A stretch of DNA of 64,000 bases, from the NCBI GenBank assembly GCA_023014335.1, contig JAECYW010000005.1, positions 3,162,001 through 3,226,000 on the forward strand, read 5' to 3'. A model generated the notes under the pieces. That model did not search any database. It saw only the letters and a list, made by a program, of their open reading frames with translations, and was not told where the DNA came from. This stretch comes from Galerina marginata (taxonomy: Eukaryota > Basidiomycota > Agaricomycetes > Agaricales > Galerinaceae). The position numbers were made by a program, and so were the translations under genes. Of the stretch, positions 36,052-47,708 are shown piece by piece (within the stretch, counting starts at the first letter, position 1; the number at the start of each line of letters is the position of its first letter).

Positions 36052-36716
36052 GGCTAGGTTTCCAAGAGGACGTACTCAGATCTCGGAATTACCATTTTTG
36101 AAGGCTGCTGCCGTATTCTGAATCTCTGATCGCTTGACAATCATAAAACCTAGCCAAAATTTGATCCAAGAATGCCTCGGCTCCGAAATTCCTTGAGCTT
36201 TCGAATATGTTCTTAGCGATAAATCGAACACCGCCGCACAGTTGGCCCATCATCCCTTCCTCGAACCCTACTTTCCAGTTGGCCGTTCAAATCCCTTTTC
36301 TGGCTGGATTTCTGTCGAGTATACTCAGAAACAAAAACGGGTGCCATGTATTCATCTACAGAGACACCCGTTCTATTCTGTGCAAAAATTTATCGACAGC
36401 GATCTAGCCAAAAATCGACTCAAAGCAGCCTCATACCTCAAATGTCCCTCCGCCTTGCTCCCGATAAATTTCTGATTTCCAGTTGACAGTCGTACACCCT
36501 CCAATTCTACCCGCAAGCTCACTATATTTCTCGATCCTAGCCGGATACCTAGCCCGCTCTGCCCTTTTCTGCGACACCTGGACTTCGGCAACCTCGAAAG
36601 TTGTTCTTGGCTAGATTTTCAAGTCGATATCCTCAGAAGTAGCCACGGAGCCATGTACGTTAAGTATACAGGCTTCCGTCCTACTCTGATAACGCTTCTC
36701 AAGCGAAAATCTAGCC
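36052..36716 (+). repeat. Three-hairpin set in R1 copy 4 (first)
   Basis: Module 1: 36052-36155, GGCTAGGTTT / AAACCTAGCC, perfect 10 bp. Module 2: 36302-36409, GGCTGGAT / ATCTAGCC. Module 3: 36609-36716, GGCTAGATTTTC / GAAAATCTAGCC, perfect 12 bp, with inner CGGAGCC / GGCTTCCG and CAGA / TCTG pairs. Confidence 0.8.
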
Positions 36717-37770
36717 ATAAATTCAACTCGACGCACAGACTCCATAACCGCTCTGGCAACAACTTTTGGGAAGTCGATGGCGCCATCATCTGTATGTGTG
36801 AGTCGCGTTTTTTTTTCTGGGGTTTGCCTACTTATTGTCGTTTGCATTAGCCTTCAATTTGACCAAGTCAGTGCATGGCGACTGCAATTTCGACAAGAGT
36901 TTGCACATACGATATCGGGCGTACAATTGGTGATCGTCTGTCCAGTTATAATGTTTTTATCTTGACCACTTTTTCAGGTTTCTTTATTGAAGCTTACCTG
37001 CTTGTATTGTCAGATGGTCCTGTTTAAAATTGGGTCGTCTGTGCTGATATTCACCGACTCAAAAGATCTACTTACGCTTTGCGATTTCAGATTTCTCTCC
37101 ACCTCCAAACAATGTTCGCGAATCGCGCCTAGATTCCTTCCGCAGCACCTAGACTTCACGGCTCGCTCATATTTGTTCTGGCTAGGTGACGTCTTTCAGG
37201 TATTTAAACATGATCATCGACCCGATCCTCCAGTCCTGACCGTCTGATCCCTCTAGCCATCCCACTACGGCAAGCCAGATCTTAATTCCACCATTGATCG
37301 ACATCCCTCCCCTCAAATTTCTGCCGCTTGAGATGGCCCAGTGTTCTCATCGCCGCGCAGAGACTGTGCCACTGTGGAGATACGCGAATTGCGTCGTTTA
37401 TTGCTGATCCTTTCGGACCTTCAATTAAGCCCAACTCTATCAAATCTTTCTGCCTTTCACATTCCTGCACTCCTGTGGCTCAGGATACCTGATAATGAAG
37501 CTCAATTTCTCTCCATGTCTTGTCTTTCGTGCTCTACCTACCGAATCCCTAGCAATCGCAGACGTCGTTCAATCCGATCTCCTCTCATTCAATTGGTCTC
37601 ATACTTGACATGCGATCCCGAGATGGAGATGGAGATAACGGAAGGGTCTAGCACTGCCTTACTACCGATCTCCAAGGACCTGCTCTGTGATCGCTTTGAC
37701 GCCGTTTCCTTTACTCTATCATTCTCGATCGCGCTTGAACCGCCGATTTTGGGTCAAAATTCCGCTATCT

Positions 37771-38424
37771 GGCTAGGTCTCCGGGATGGCAAACTCAGAT
37801 CACGGAGTTGGGGCTCTATCCTTTTTAAAGCTCCTGCCGTATTCTGATAAGAAATTTTCGTATGGTCCCCACGAAACCTAGCCAAAAACCGACCCAAACA
37901 CTAGCTTTTAACACTCTCTGACTATTGATTACATTGGTGCCATGAAATCCAACACTGCGGCGCAGTTCGTTCATCATCTACTTCTGGAACCCCGCTCGCG
38001 AGTTGACATTTTAGATCGTCCTTTCTGGCTAGATCTGCTTTGTGCATGCTCAGAGATAGAAATTGGAGCTGTGTATCTACATAGCCAACAGTTTATTCTG
38101 GTGAAGTAAGATGGTCGAAGGGATCCATTCAAAATTCGACTCGAACCTCCTCGTATCTCATGTCCTCTCCAGCTTCGCTCCTGGACCCGATAAATCTCTG
38201 ATTCCCAGTCGACGGGCGTACACTTTCCAATTCCGCCTGTTTATTCCATTTGCCGGTCCTGGTTGGGACACCTAGCCTGCTCTGCGTTTTCTCCGCCAGG
38301 CCCAGACCTCACGGCAACCTCGAGATGTTGATCCTGGCTAGATTTTCGGGTCGAAATCCTCAGATGTTGTTGTACACGGCCTTCAGCCCTACTCTGATGT
38401 CACGGACTCCCTGTAGATATAGCC
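37771..38424 (+). repeat. Three-hairpin set in R1 copy 4 (second)
   Basis: Module 1: 37771-37883, GGCTAGGTCT / GAAACCTAGCC. Module 2: from 38027, 3' arm decayed (GGATCCATTC). Module 3: 38336-38424, GGCTAGATTTTC with a drifted 3' arm ATATAGCC. Confidence 0.6.
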
Positions 38425-39237
38425 ATAAATTCGACTCAATGCTGGAAATCCGTAACTGCGCCGCCTTAATCTGTGATAGTCCTCTTGTGATTTGCTTTGG
38501 TTCCAGTTCAACTCACGCCGTCCGCATTCGCTTATGTCCCTCCTGGCTATGATTTCTGGTCACATTTTGAAATTACTTGACGGCCAGACAGATTCCCGAG
38601 ACATTCGTGATGGCGAACCATTCAGATGCCCAAATTCCGTCCATTCAAATGATTCATTTTTTTTCAATCTCCCAGGTTTCAGCCTGTCAAGGGCGCCCTC
38701 AGCTGGTAAGTGTTCGTTACATTAATTTCGTTTTATCCGTGCTCAGATATCGCAAAACATTCTATGTTAGTGCTGGCAACTGCGAGTTCTACACGAGTTT
38801 GCGGTACAACGTGTTTTGATTCTCCCGTTAAGCAACCTGCATGTCCGTCGGACGTCCTTCACCTCCCTTGCATCTGCTGCCGCAACAGCGAAGCTCACTA
38901 ACGTATCATTTGGCATCAATATGCAATCTAACCCTCCTCCGATGGGGCTGCCTTAAGATAGATATAGCACGAATATATAGTATTGATCAATACTTGCGAC
39001 TCGACCGTGGAGGGCTATGCGTTCAGCGGTATTCACACGATCACGTACTCACCATATTAAAAAGACAGTCACAATGCTGGAGACCGCGACTTCTACACGC
39101 GTCTGCACAAACGAAGTTACAGTAAATTGTTTGATTGAGGTTTGCATTACGCGTGTACGCCTCCACAAGGCTGCAACACATGCGTGTCTTCTAGTTAAAT
39201 AGGAGATACTGAATGAACGTTGACCCATATTATCACA

Positions 39238-40712
39238 ATGGCATTGATCTTAGCCACCCACTACATGCTCAAACGTTCCTTGAGTGCCGACACCGCTCCT
39301 CTTTCTGCCATCTTACCACGACGAACCAATATCGACCCCACTGCTCTTCAAGAATGCACCTGTCCGGATATGCGATCGAAATGGGATATTATTCGTAGCT
39401 GTCTGGCTACCTTATTTGTGTGCACGTGGGTGTCAATCCATCAAAACATCCCATCTCGGTGGGAACCCTGGTGGAAGAAACCGTTGAGGCGGGTGGGGTT
39501 GATGTTCTTGTCCATTATGGCGCCAGAAATTATAATATTTTGGGCGGTCCTGCAATGGGCAGCAGCTCGGGACGTAGCCCTGAATTACGAGGGTGAGTCG
39601 GATTGCGACATCTTAGGTCCCTTCCTTCTGATGTTTATACCCAGAGTATAAGTGGACAGTATGCCATGGTCATTTTATTCAGATGGGAGGTTTCATCTTG
39701 TACGACAAGGAAATGTGCATTGGGGTCCTCCATCCCGATGAACTGCACACACTCATAGAGAAAGGAAGAGTAGCGATTCCGCAAATTACGGAGAAGGAGA
39801 TCCAAGACCGAAGCAAAAGCGACGGTCTCTCTAAGGCACTCATTGTCGTCCAAACGTTCTGGTTTATTGTCCAATGCATCGCGCGGAGGGCCCAGGGGTT
39901 TATTACTACCGAACTCGAGCTCGTAACCCTTGCGTTTGCTGCTCTCAATGGCATCGTGTATATGTTCTGGTGGAACAAACCGTTCGACGTCCAGACCACT
40001 GTCCGGGTCGACCTCTTAGATCAAAACGATCCTGATGGTTCGTGAATTGATTGTTTACAGGAGATTGCTCAATTTAACTAGATCAAACAGATACTGTGAC
40101 AGCGGATATCATTACTGGAATTAGATGCGGCCGCAGTCTACTCGATGGTAAGCCATACCTGTGAACTTCACACATCGTAAAGGTTTCTTGGTTTTAACTC
40201 ATAGCCATTTTTTGCACTCTGTCGCCAGGAGGTCCAGGCTGGCTTCGCCGGTTCGGCAGGTACATGGCAGTTCTCACATTCGCCAGGCCTTTTTCCTCCG
40301 GGAAAAGATTGGCCATGTTCAATTCCCTTCCTTTGATCGGTGTTCTATTTGGTGCCATTCATTGTGTAGGCTGGAATTTTTCATTCCCTTCACTCGTTGA
40401 AACCAAAATCTGGCGCATCTCTTCAATAATTATCACAGGTGTACCGGGAATAATCCTAGTGGGTGAGATCTATGTTTTACTTGATGTAAGCATTTTTCTG
40501 TCCCTGCATTCGTGGTGGATAATTCCTTCGTCCAAAAGCTTCCGGCTAGCAACATCGATGGAAAAAGCATATTCGGCTTACTTTTGTTGTTATTGCCACT
40601 CTACATCATGGCACGATTGGCTCTGTTGGTGGTGGCTCTTACTACACTTCGGGACCTCCCTCCAGGAGCATTAGGGGTAGTAACATGGACATCATTCCTG
40701 CCTCACATTTGA
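39238..40712 (+). CDS. Multi-pass membrane protein, paralogue C (shortened, divergent)
   Basis: Exons 39238-39592, 39645-40037, 40082-40147, 40229-40485 and, as modelled, 40539-40712: 415 codons (414 aa). Exon 1 is again 355 bp. Signal-peptide-like MALILATHYMLKRSLSADTA, then CTCPDMRSKWDIIRSCLATL and VHQNIP-like IHQNIPSRWEPWWKK; exon 2 has FILYDKEMCIG and EEIQDRSKSDGLSKA-like EKEIQDRSKSDGLSKALIVV. Relative to A and B, exon 3 is 66 instead of 123 bp and the first ~70 residues of exon 4 are missing. In exon 4 the frame shifts relative to A and B; removing a 53-bp GT-AG segment (40486-40538, GTAAGC...AAAAG) restores it exactly, ending WTSFLPHI. Either a new intron or a decayed gene. Lower confidence than A and B. 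Confidence 0.6.
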
Positions 40713-41029
40713 TTGGAAAAGCTCCGGTTATGTCCGGCATGATCAGCTAGGAGCTACATAGGGAATTGAATAAAAGGTAAATCCTGTAATATTGCAACGC
40801 AGCAGGGAGCTAACTGCTTTTTTCAAGGTGTCAGGATTAGCCAAACAGTTGGCTCAGCAGGAAACAGTTGTTTTTAGCGCATCCCACCAACGTCTTATGT
40901 TTCCTCGTCTCATGTTTCTTTTTTTTCCCCTTTTTTTATACACGAGTGCTCCATGTCCTTCCTCACCATGCCTTGCACAAGAAAAATACAGTTGAATATT
41001 CAAATTCATTTTTTGTAGAGGAGCCCATT

Positions 41030-43580
41030 TTTCTTTCAACGTAAGGGCTGCAGAAAGCCGACTGCAGGGACAAAGTTTAGACTCAGAGATGGGCGGACAG
41101 ACAAGGGGACAGACGGAGGTGAGATGGTTGGTGAAGTTTGTCGATGACATGGGCAGATGAAAGGGATGTAGAAAAAGTGGGGTGCAGTGCGTCCGCATCG
41201 TCGTCCAGTTCCGGCTCGAAGAAGCAGACCTCCTCGGTCCAACCCCACGTGCGCTCTCCCCTCACATCACCGAAAGTTCAAGCGCCAGCGCCGGTACCTC
41301 CACAAGGAACAAACGGGGTAGCAGAAGAAGGCAGCCCCGCCTCGGGCTGCAGGTTTGGATTCGACTGCGAACACGAGAGCACCTCCGAGGCCACCTCCTC
41401 TTTGTATTGTTCCGCGAGTTGACTGGAAAGTAAAAGGCAGTGTCAGTACGGAAACGAAAGTCACATAAGAGTAAATAAATAAAAAAGCAAATGGAAAAGA
41501 AGTTGAATGTAAAAGAGAATTACACGCCCAGAAAACAAACGAGAGAAAGAAAACCAAGAAGAAAAGAGGAGAAATGCACCCTGCATAGTTATTCATAATA
41601 GCCATAGTAGCTACACTCAGGCGATACGCCGCGGGCATCCAGCCCTTCCCAGATTGATACATTACGGGGTTTGCATAAAGAAATCCTGCAACCATCATCG
41701 CCAAAAGCTCAAATACTGCCAACGGCAAGTCCGTTGTCCCACGGTTGCAACGCCGTGGCCACGCGGCCCGGTCCATTGCCGCCCAATTGCTTCAGGTTTC
41801 GTTGTCTCCCAATTGGCACCATCAAATATTTTAGACGTCCAGAATATTAGCAGACATTATACCGATCTATGCTATGCAGAAATTACGCCATTTTTCGCGC
41901 GTTTTGGTGGCCGTTGGAAGGTTGTTAGAATGGTGATCAAATCGTGACAGCACGTTCCACGAATTTTGCTTATGATTCAATGTGCGTCGTTCTTTTACTG
42001 CAACGGGACGCGAGGAGCCAACCGGAGGTTGGCGACGAGTGGCACGGCGCATTTGGGACAGTTGGCAATGCCTCAAGGTGCGAGTTCAACCCGGAGTGCG
42101 TGAACACGTCCGCCTCTAACTCCTCTCTGTACCACTCCGCCAGCTGACTGGAAAAGTAAAGTAGGTGTCAGCGTCAGAATAAAAGCTGCATTAAAGCAAT
42201 GAAAGACGACAGAAACCCAAAAGAAATAAAAAGAAACAAAACGTAAAAGAAAAAGAAAAACATAGTCTAGGGAGAATGAACTACCCACAGAACTGGCCAT
42301 GTGCGGCATTTTCGTGAGGGATCCCGGGACGAACACGAACACGAAAACGACTTCGAAGTGGAGGAGGAGGCGTAGAGCGCTAGTGGCGATGGAGAAGACG
42401 CACTTGAAGCGGTTTCGCCTCAGCTTTCGTGGAGTATGCTTCAACCCTCTCTTCCCCTGCACTCGCCCGAATAGCGCGCCATCCATTATCACCTGCGTGG
42501 TCTTCGTCGTCGTCGTCCGCAGGCCCACTTATCCTCGCCTCACCGCCCCTGACCGCATCCACCCTGCGCCTATCTTGAGCATCATCCCCGCACTTGGGTT
42601 CGACTCGTCCTTCAGCCTTGCTCTTCCCGCACCTGCGCGGGCGACGCGCCACCGGGGACAATTAGGCAACGACGAGAGGAGCAAGGTGGAGAACCTGCTC
42701 TAGGTATAGTTCACGCTCAGCGAACCGCTGCTTTCTCCGTTGGGAGGCCGCAATGCTGCCCTGCAGTCTCATAGGTTTCGTGTGCGTGGTTAGGGCATGG
42801 GTTGGGGCGAGGCTGTGGAGACGTCTATCTAGCAGGAGAGCGAGGAGAAGGGCTAACAGGGATGGCGAAGCCTCCGCTATAGAGAACGGCGAGCTGGAGG
42901 ACGCTGGTCGCTGTTGCGGGCGGTTGACCCGCAGCTTGGGGGAAACCGGAGCGGCTGGGGACGCGTTGTTGAGAAGGCAGAAATGATCAATGATATGGGC
43001 GTAGGGTCAACCTTGTCAACATTTAACATTGTCTTGTTGAATATTGGTCTTCGGTGCTACGTTTTGGGGCGATCCTCGGGGTTACAGGTCGAGGTGGGGA
43101 AGCTAGTCGTGCGTAGATAGAGGAAATATCTAGCAGGCAGAAAGGAGGAGAGTCGGAGCTGCGGGAGAAGGAATAGCGCAGTCTTTCATCAACATGGCTT
43201 CTGATAGTCAGGATATAAGACGAGCAGTATAGCAAGGGAGGATCAAGGAGGGCTTACAGTTAGAGAAGGCCTATTCTTGGTGTTTACGAGACCCGAAGGA
43301 CTCGTATTGGTAGGTTCGACGCGTCACAGAGCAGAAACGCGTACTGGGTGCATCATGAGAGCCATTGGATACCAGCCCAGAGCCAGAGGCAGAACACGTC
43401 GGCGCGAGAGTAGTTTGCTGGTTTTCAAGGTGAGGAAAACTCCAAAGGATAGCGAATGCCGTTCACAGGAGCCTGTCGCGTTGGCGTTGTAGAAAGCTAG
43501 AGGCAAGCATAAGTCAATCGCAGTGCTCGTCGTCGACGAGAACAAAGGAGAAATATTATTTCAAAATTTCGTACTGACGG
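41030..43580 (-). repeat. R2 repeat, copy 4 (two partial units)
   Basis: Two acceptor-side blocks are present: TTTCCAG then QLAEQYKEEVASEVLS (about 41427-41380) and TTTCCAG then QLAEWYREELEADVF (about 42150-42100). One donor-side block NRFKCVFSIATSALRL lies near 42400 without a clean GT. The piece near 43545-43480 (SSTTSTAIDLCLPLAFYNAN) matches the promoter-proximal part of other copies. So at least one unit plus a partial duplicate. Confidence 0.5.
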
Positions 43581-43590
43581 GAGTCACGTG
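43581..43590. promoter_or_regulatory. GAGTCACGTG site (copy 4)
   Basis: Same decamer at the R2/R1 junction. Confidence 0.45.
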
Positions 43591-44451
43591 TTGAGATGGA
43601 ATGTGCAATCGATTATCCTAAAAGTCCCAACTTCGTTCTCCTCCCCGAGGCATCCCGGCAACATCAGCCTGCCACAGTACTAGATGGTCATAAACCAAGA
43701 ACGAGGCCCAGGTGCTTTTTAGTGGAACCTCTACCTACCGTTTCCACCGCCTCAGAGTGGCCTTTCTACTTCGGCTTGGTAAAAAATTTATTGGACCTAC
43801 GAGCTTCAAGGTATTTAAACGAGATCATCCATCCAATCTGCTACTTCTTACGCGCTTATCCCTCTAGCTATTTTCTACGATAGGCACTGGCATTTTACTA
43901 CCATCGACCGACATCTTCCTCCCCGAATTTCTGCGTCTCGAGAAGGCCCAGTGTCCACATTGCCGCGCAGAGACCGTGACGACGCTGCGGGTTGAGTTGT
44001 TTATTGCTGATTTGTTAGGACCTGCAATTGCGCTTAACTCTGTAATAGCCGACGGCTTGTTGGTCCTGCGCGGCTGCGACTCTGTTTACCTTATTATCAT
44101 GAAACGCAATTTCCACTCCGCATTCTGTCGCTTACGCCTTATACACGGGATCCTAAGCAATCGCGGCCCTAGTCTAATCCGATTCTTCTGTCCAACATCT
44201 AATCGACTCCGATCTCAAGTTGGATGTGAAGGAGATCTAAAAATCTCCGCCATGCTACTAGACTCCCGGAGACGAAGGAACCTGCTTCACGATCGCTCCA
44301 ATCGCACTTGGACTGTTGGTTCTGTCATTTTTTTCTGGCTGTCTTCCAAGCTGGCATAATCAGATGTTGGATTTGGAGCCCTAATTTCGACGGCTGCTAC
44401 CGCCGTATTCTGGCCTGGATCGTAGTTCCACCTTGAACCTAGCCAAAAACC
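43591..44451 (+). repeat. R1 repeat, copy 5, left part
   Basis: R1 from its start block through the CGCCGCGCAGAGACCGTG block to the first hairpin, whose 3' arm ACCTAGCCAAAAAC is cut at 44451 by the 2,216-bp element. Continues at 46668. Confidence 0.65.
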
Positions 44452-45872
44452 CTGTAACCATATCGATTTTGATTAAACATGGGCCATGTCAATACTCGTT
44501 TAGTTTATCTAGTCGCGTTTAAACGTACTATTATGCGCCAATATGACAGATGGTGATCTCCATGAATTGAAGTTTAAATGGAAAAATTAAACACAGTAAA
44601 CAAATTAATCACCAAGTTAAAATAAACGCAGTAAACAATGTGATAATTAAACTGAACTAAACGGAATAGTCACTGCATGCGCTAGGCTGGCGTATTTGTT
44701 GGGAAAGATTAAACTAGATTGTCTGTCGGAAAGATTAAACCAATCCCATTACCCACTCCATTATCGTCCTCGATAGCAGCCATTTCACATTTCAATTGTC
44801 CGCGCCCCTTCCTTTTCTTCTCCATCGGGGACTCTGCTGGTGCATCGGCGCTAGACCTTCCTGCGTGGATGCCACTTGCATTCCCAGTAGTGAATGGCGG
44901 CGCCTCCTCTGGAGATTGGGTCGGGGGCGATTCGGAAGTGGTCGTGTAACCGGTAAAGCGCAAGCTCCCCCGGCAGATAGAAGGCTGGTAGCCGCGCTCC
45001 CAGAAGGCGAGATATCTCGATTAGCACGAAGAGGTGTTTTGGAGGGTGAGATTGTAGCCGCGTGAATGGGGAGTGGCATCAATGGAAAGAGATTGATGAA
45101 CACTCAACTGTAACTCTGATCAAGGCCTAGCGCCTCTTGAGAACGAGTGGGGAGGATGGGAAGATATAACATAGCAGGTGGCATTCGAGTCTTCGCGATG
45201 TACTTTGCTGGTCGAAAACAAGGAAGAGTTGTTCGGCTTCCGAAATTCAAAGGCGCAACAAAGGCGTTTCTTTTGTTCCTTCACGTGATCGCGTGATTGG
45301 TGGCAGATCCTCCGCCCGCTTCTCAGTTTTATTGTAAGTCGACCTTTCCTTTTGACATCCATTATCCCTTGCTCTCCCTGTTGAAAAACACCAGTTCCCT
45401 CCTCTTGACTTCATCATTCATTTTAATCCTATGTGGCATCCTCTCAACCGCCTGCAGGCATCCCACTCCTTTACAATCAACCCCGCCGCCCTCACCTGCA
45501 GTTTAACTGGGAGTGGCATTGAGCAATTGCTCAGTGGCATCAGCTGAGGAAGAAGACTGTGCTGCTGCTGAAACCCAAAATGCGCATACAATTGCTTTAT
45601 GATATTTTGCTACGTTGACGCGCGTGGTTACGGCGCATGGATAGACGCGGGTACAAGGACGAGTTCCTGTACGCGCGACTTGTACGGGTACGTCGAATAG
45701 TGTTGTGAGTATTAACTCCTGATGTCTCCAGTTTCCGTCTCACCGTCAAGGTAAACATGTTTTATCCCTTCGTTATATCATATTTCTAACGTTACATTTC
45801 AAGTGAGATTCTCTAGGGGTTTGCCGCTTCCGAATTCCTGAATCAGTGCGCGAACAGATTAGTTTGGTTTAG

Positions 45873-46115
45873 ATGACTCGCAGAGGAAGCGCTACAAAGC
45901 GCAAACAGACAGCCGCAGATACTCAGGGAACGGAACCGGGCGGCAAGAAGAAGAAAGCCAAGAAAAGAGGGTGGTGGTACTATGAAGACAGGGACGGGAA
46001 ACCTGTCGACAAACTCGGAAACCCAGTCTATGTCGATGAGGCTGGTTTACCGATTTTAAACAAGAACGGGAAACCATTCTATGTCGACTTCGAGGGCAAC
46101 CCAGTCTTATCGTAA
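45873..46115 (+). CDS. 80-residue basic protein with GxPVYV repeats inside the TIR element
   Basis: ATG at 45873, stop at 46113-46115. The N-terminal half is Lys/Arg-rich with nuclear-localisation-like KKKKAKKRG and a WWYY cluster. The C-terminal half is made of about four degenerate units around D-x-x-G-x-P-V/F-x (DRDGKPVDK, LGNPVYVDE, NKNGKPFYVD, FEGNPVLS). The repeat structure and strong compositional bias support it being real. It is the only clear + strand frame in the element. No family recognised; DNA binding is only suggested by charge. Confidence 0.5.
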   Translation: MTRRGSATKRKQTAADTQGTEPGGKKKKAKKRGWWYYEDRDGKPVDKLGNPVYVDEAGLPILNKNGKPFYVDFEGNPVLS

Positions 46116-46164
46116 ATCGGTCATAATGAGGTCAGTTTGATTTAAAGATCTTGTTCTTTTAAAT

Positions 46165-46420
46165 CATACACTTCCCTCCTTGTTTATCCTACCCACCTCG
46201 ATTACCCGATCATTTAAACTGTTTCCCTCCTCGCTTTCCCTACCCATCTTGAATATCCTGATCGTTTAAACTGTTTCCCTCCTCATTTACCCTACCCATC
46301 TTGATTATCCTGATCGTTTAAACTGTTTCCCTCCCCGTTTATCCTACCCACCTTGATAACCCCAATTCTTTAAAATGTTTCCCTCCTTGTTTAAACCACT
46401 TCCCTCCTTGATTATCCCGA
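46165..46420 (+). repeat. 52-bp minisatellite, about five units
   Basis: The anchor TTCCCTCC begins at 46172, 46223, 46275, 46327 and 46379, i.e. 51-52 bp spacing. Each unit contains TTTAAACTG, TTTCCCTCC, CCTACCCA and TTGATTATCCTGAT with changes. A shorter sixth partial follows at 46400. Confidence 0.8.
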
Positions 46421-47410
46421 TTGTTTTAATTATCTTCACCACTCCTCCGTTCATATTTACTACGTTTAAACTATCAAGTAGCAGGCTTAATCTGTTCTTA
46501 ATAAATCTTAGGTTTCAGAAGACGGCTTTGGCCCTCGTTTACCGCGTTCTGTTTAACTAAACCCTTTCTATGCACCAGTTACACACAGCTGTTCTGCGGC
46601 GAAGTTTAGTTAATCTAAACGAGTGTTGACATGGCCCCAGGTTTAATCAAAATCCATGGAGATTTTTAAAAACCGACCCGGAAATCCCTCAAACATCCTC
46701 GAGCTTTTGAAATTACCATGCAAGCAACCTAACTGCAGCTTAACTATCATCTATCTCGGACCACTCTCGTCAGTTGCCAGTCCACGTCGTCTATTATGCC
46801 TGGATCTCCCTCGTGTATACTCAGAAATAGGAACCGGAACTGGAGCCATGTACTTATCTACATAGGCAGCCGCTCTATTCTGGTATGCCCATACCTCGGA
46901 AAATTCAGCCAAAATTTGACTCAAACCTGACTCGTATTTCGGATATCCTCCACCTTTGTTCCTGATAATTATCTGGCTCCCAGCTTCCGTTGTACACCTT
47001 CCGATTATCAAGGCCAGCTTATTACATTTCTCCATCCCAACTCTGAAATCATGCTCACCCTGTATTTTCTCTGCAACGCCTCACCTTCACGGCGACCTCG
47101 CGGTGTCCATCCTGGCTACATTGGTGGTCAAAATTCTCAGATATGATTGTGAAGCCGTGTACTCCAAGCATACACGCTTCCTTCCTACTCTGATCAGTCA
47201 TCGCTCAGTGCAGCCATAAACTTAACCCGCCGCTGGACGTTAAGACTTTACCTGTGATGATACTTCAGTATTCTGCCTTGATTTAAATTACAGTTTGATT
47301 AACACCGTCCGTTCCAGCTTATATTCCACCTGGCTACGTTTTCTGGCTGCGAATTGAAATATATTTACGGCCACACAGGCAGTCGTAAATTGCAGTCACA
47401 GAAAACCATT

Positions 47411-47708
47411 GTCGGGATCCACTATGCTACGTAGCATAGTGGATCCCGACATAAAGTAAACCTGACAGCCCAGTGGCGTAGATCCCCGAGGTCATAGGTT
47501 TGATCCCAGCCAGAGCCAGATTGCATAAGACCCCACAGAGGCAGCACGAGAGCCAGAGCAAGAGGACGAATATTTAGTTGGTATGATCCACGAAGCACAT
47601 AAGCTACCGGCTCCTTACGAGGGGTTATAGGGGGGTTTACACCGGCCACTGGGTCGGGTTTACTTTATGTCGGGATCCACTATGCTACGTAGCATAGTGG
47701 ATCCCGAC
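47411..47708. mobile_element. 298-bp foldback element with palindromic 40-bp tips
   Basis: The left tip 47411-47450 is a perfect 20+20 palindrome (GTCGGGATCCACTATGCTAC and its reverse complement); the right tip 47669-47708 is the same sequence. Beyond the tips, ATAAAGTAAACC (47451-47462) is matched in inverted orientation by GGTTTACTTTAT (47657-47668), giving 52-bp inverted repeats that can each fold alone or pair together. The 7-bp duplication AACCATT flanks it (47404-47410, 47709-47715), and R1 copy 3 shows an AAACCATTC site without insertion. No protein. The interior carries a tRNA-like stretch at about 47464-47510. Confidence 0.88.
47464..47510 (+). other. tRNA-like A-box/B-box stretch inside the foldback element
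   Basis: ACAGCCCAGTGGCGTAGA (47465-47482) resembles a tRNA D-arm/A-box, and GGTTTGATCCC (47497-47507) matches the B-box consensus GGTTCGANNCC except one base. The spacing is about 14 nt shorter than in a tRNA, so there is no room for an anticodon arm. A SINE-like pol III head is possible; not a functional tRNA. Confidence 0.35.

Larger units (their letters stand above)
34936..39100 (+). repeat. R1 repeat, copy 4 (internally duplicated)
   Basis: Long copy with two successive middle sections: the CATCGCCGCGCAGAGACYGTG block occurs at about 35643 and 37347, and each is followed by the CTAGCAATCGCA block and its own three-hairpin set (36052-36716 and 37771-38424). So part of R1 is duplicated inside this copy. 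No conserved open frame. Confidence 0.7.
44452..46667. mobile_element. 2,216-bp DNA element with ~50-bp terminal inverted repeats
   Basis: Flanked by the 7-bp duplication AAAAACC (44445-44451 and 46668-46674); R1 copies without it read AGCCAAAAACCGACCC straight through. Near the left end ATTTTGATTAAAC, GGGCCATGTCAA and ACTCGTTTAG match, in inverted orientation, the right end (ATTTTGATTAAAC, GGGGCCATGTCAA, ACTCGTTTAG). Subterminal DNA is rich in GTTTAAAC/GATTAAAC motifs, plausible transposase-binding repeats. No transposase of known type is visible; the interior has an 80-codon ORF (45873-46115), a 52-bp minisatellite, and a Pro/Ser-rich open frame on the minus strand (44963-44709, with EKKRKGRGQ) that I cannot assign. 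Probably non-autonomous. Confidence 0.8.

Noticed and set aside
44709..45103. Minus-strand Pro/Ser-rich frames with EKKRKGRGQ inside the 2.2-kb element
   Set aside because: Biased composition without a clear start, splice sites or a homologue; mentioned with the element but not called a gene.
45892..46077. Open frame on the minus strand opposite the 80-residue ORF
   Set aside because: A shadow of the + strand frame.
46165..46420. Regular 52-bp repeats considered as a CRISPR array
   Set aside because: Units are contiguous minisatellite copies without unique spacers, in a eukaryotic context.
47464..47510. Functional tRNA gene
   Set aside because: A- and B-box-like sequences are too close for an anticodon arm, and no acceptor stem pairs.
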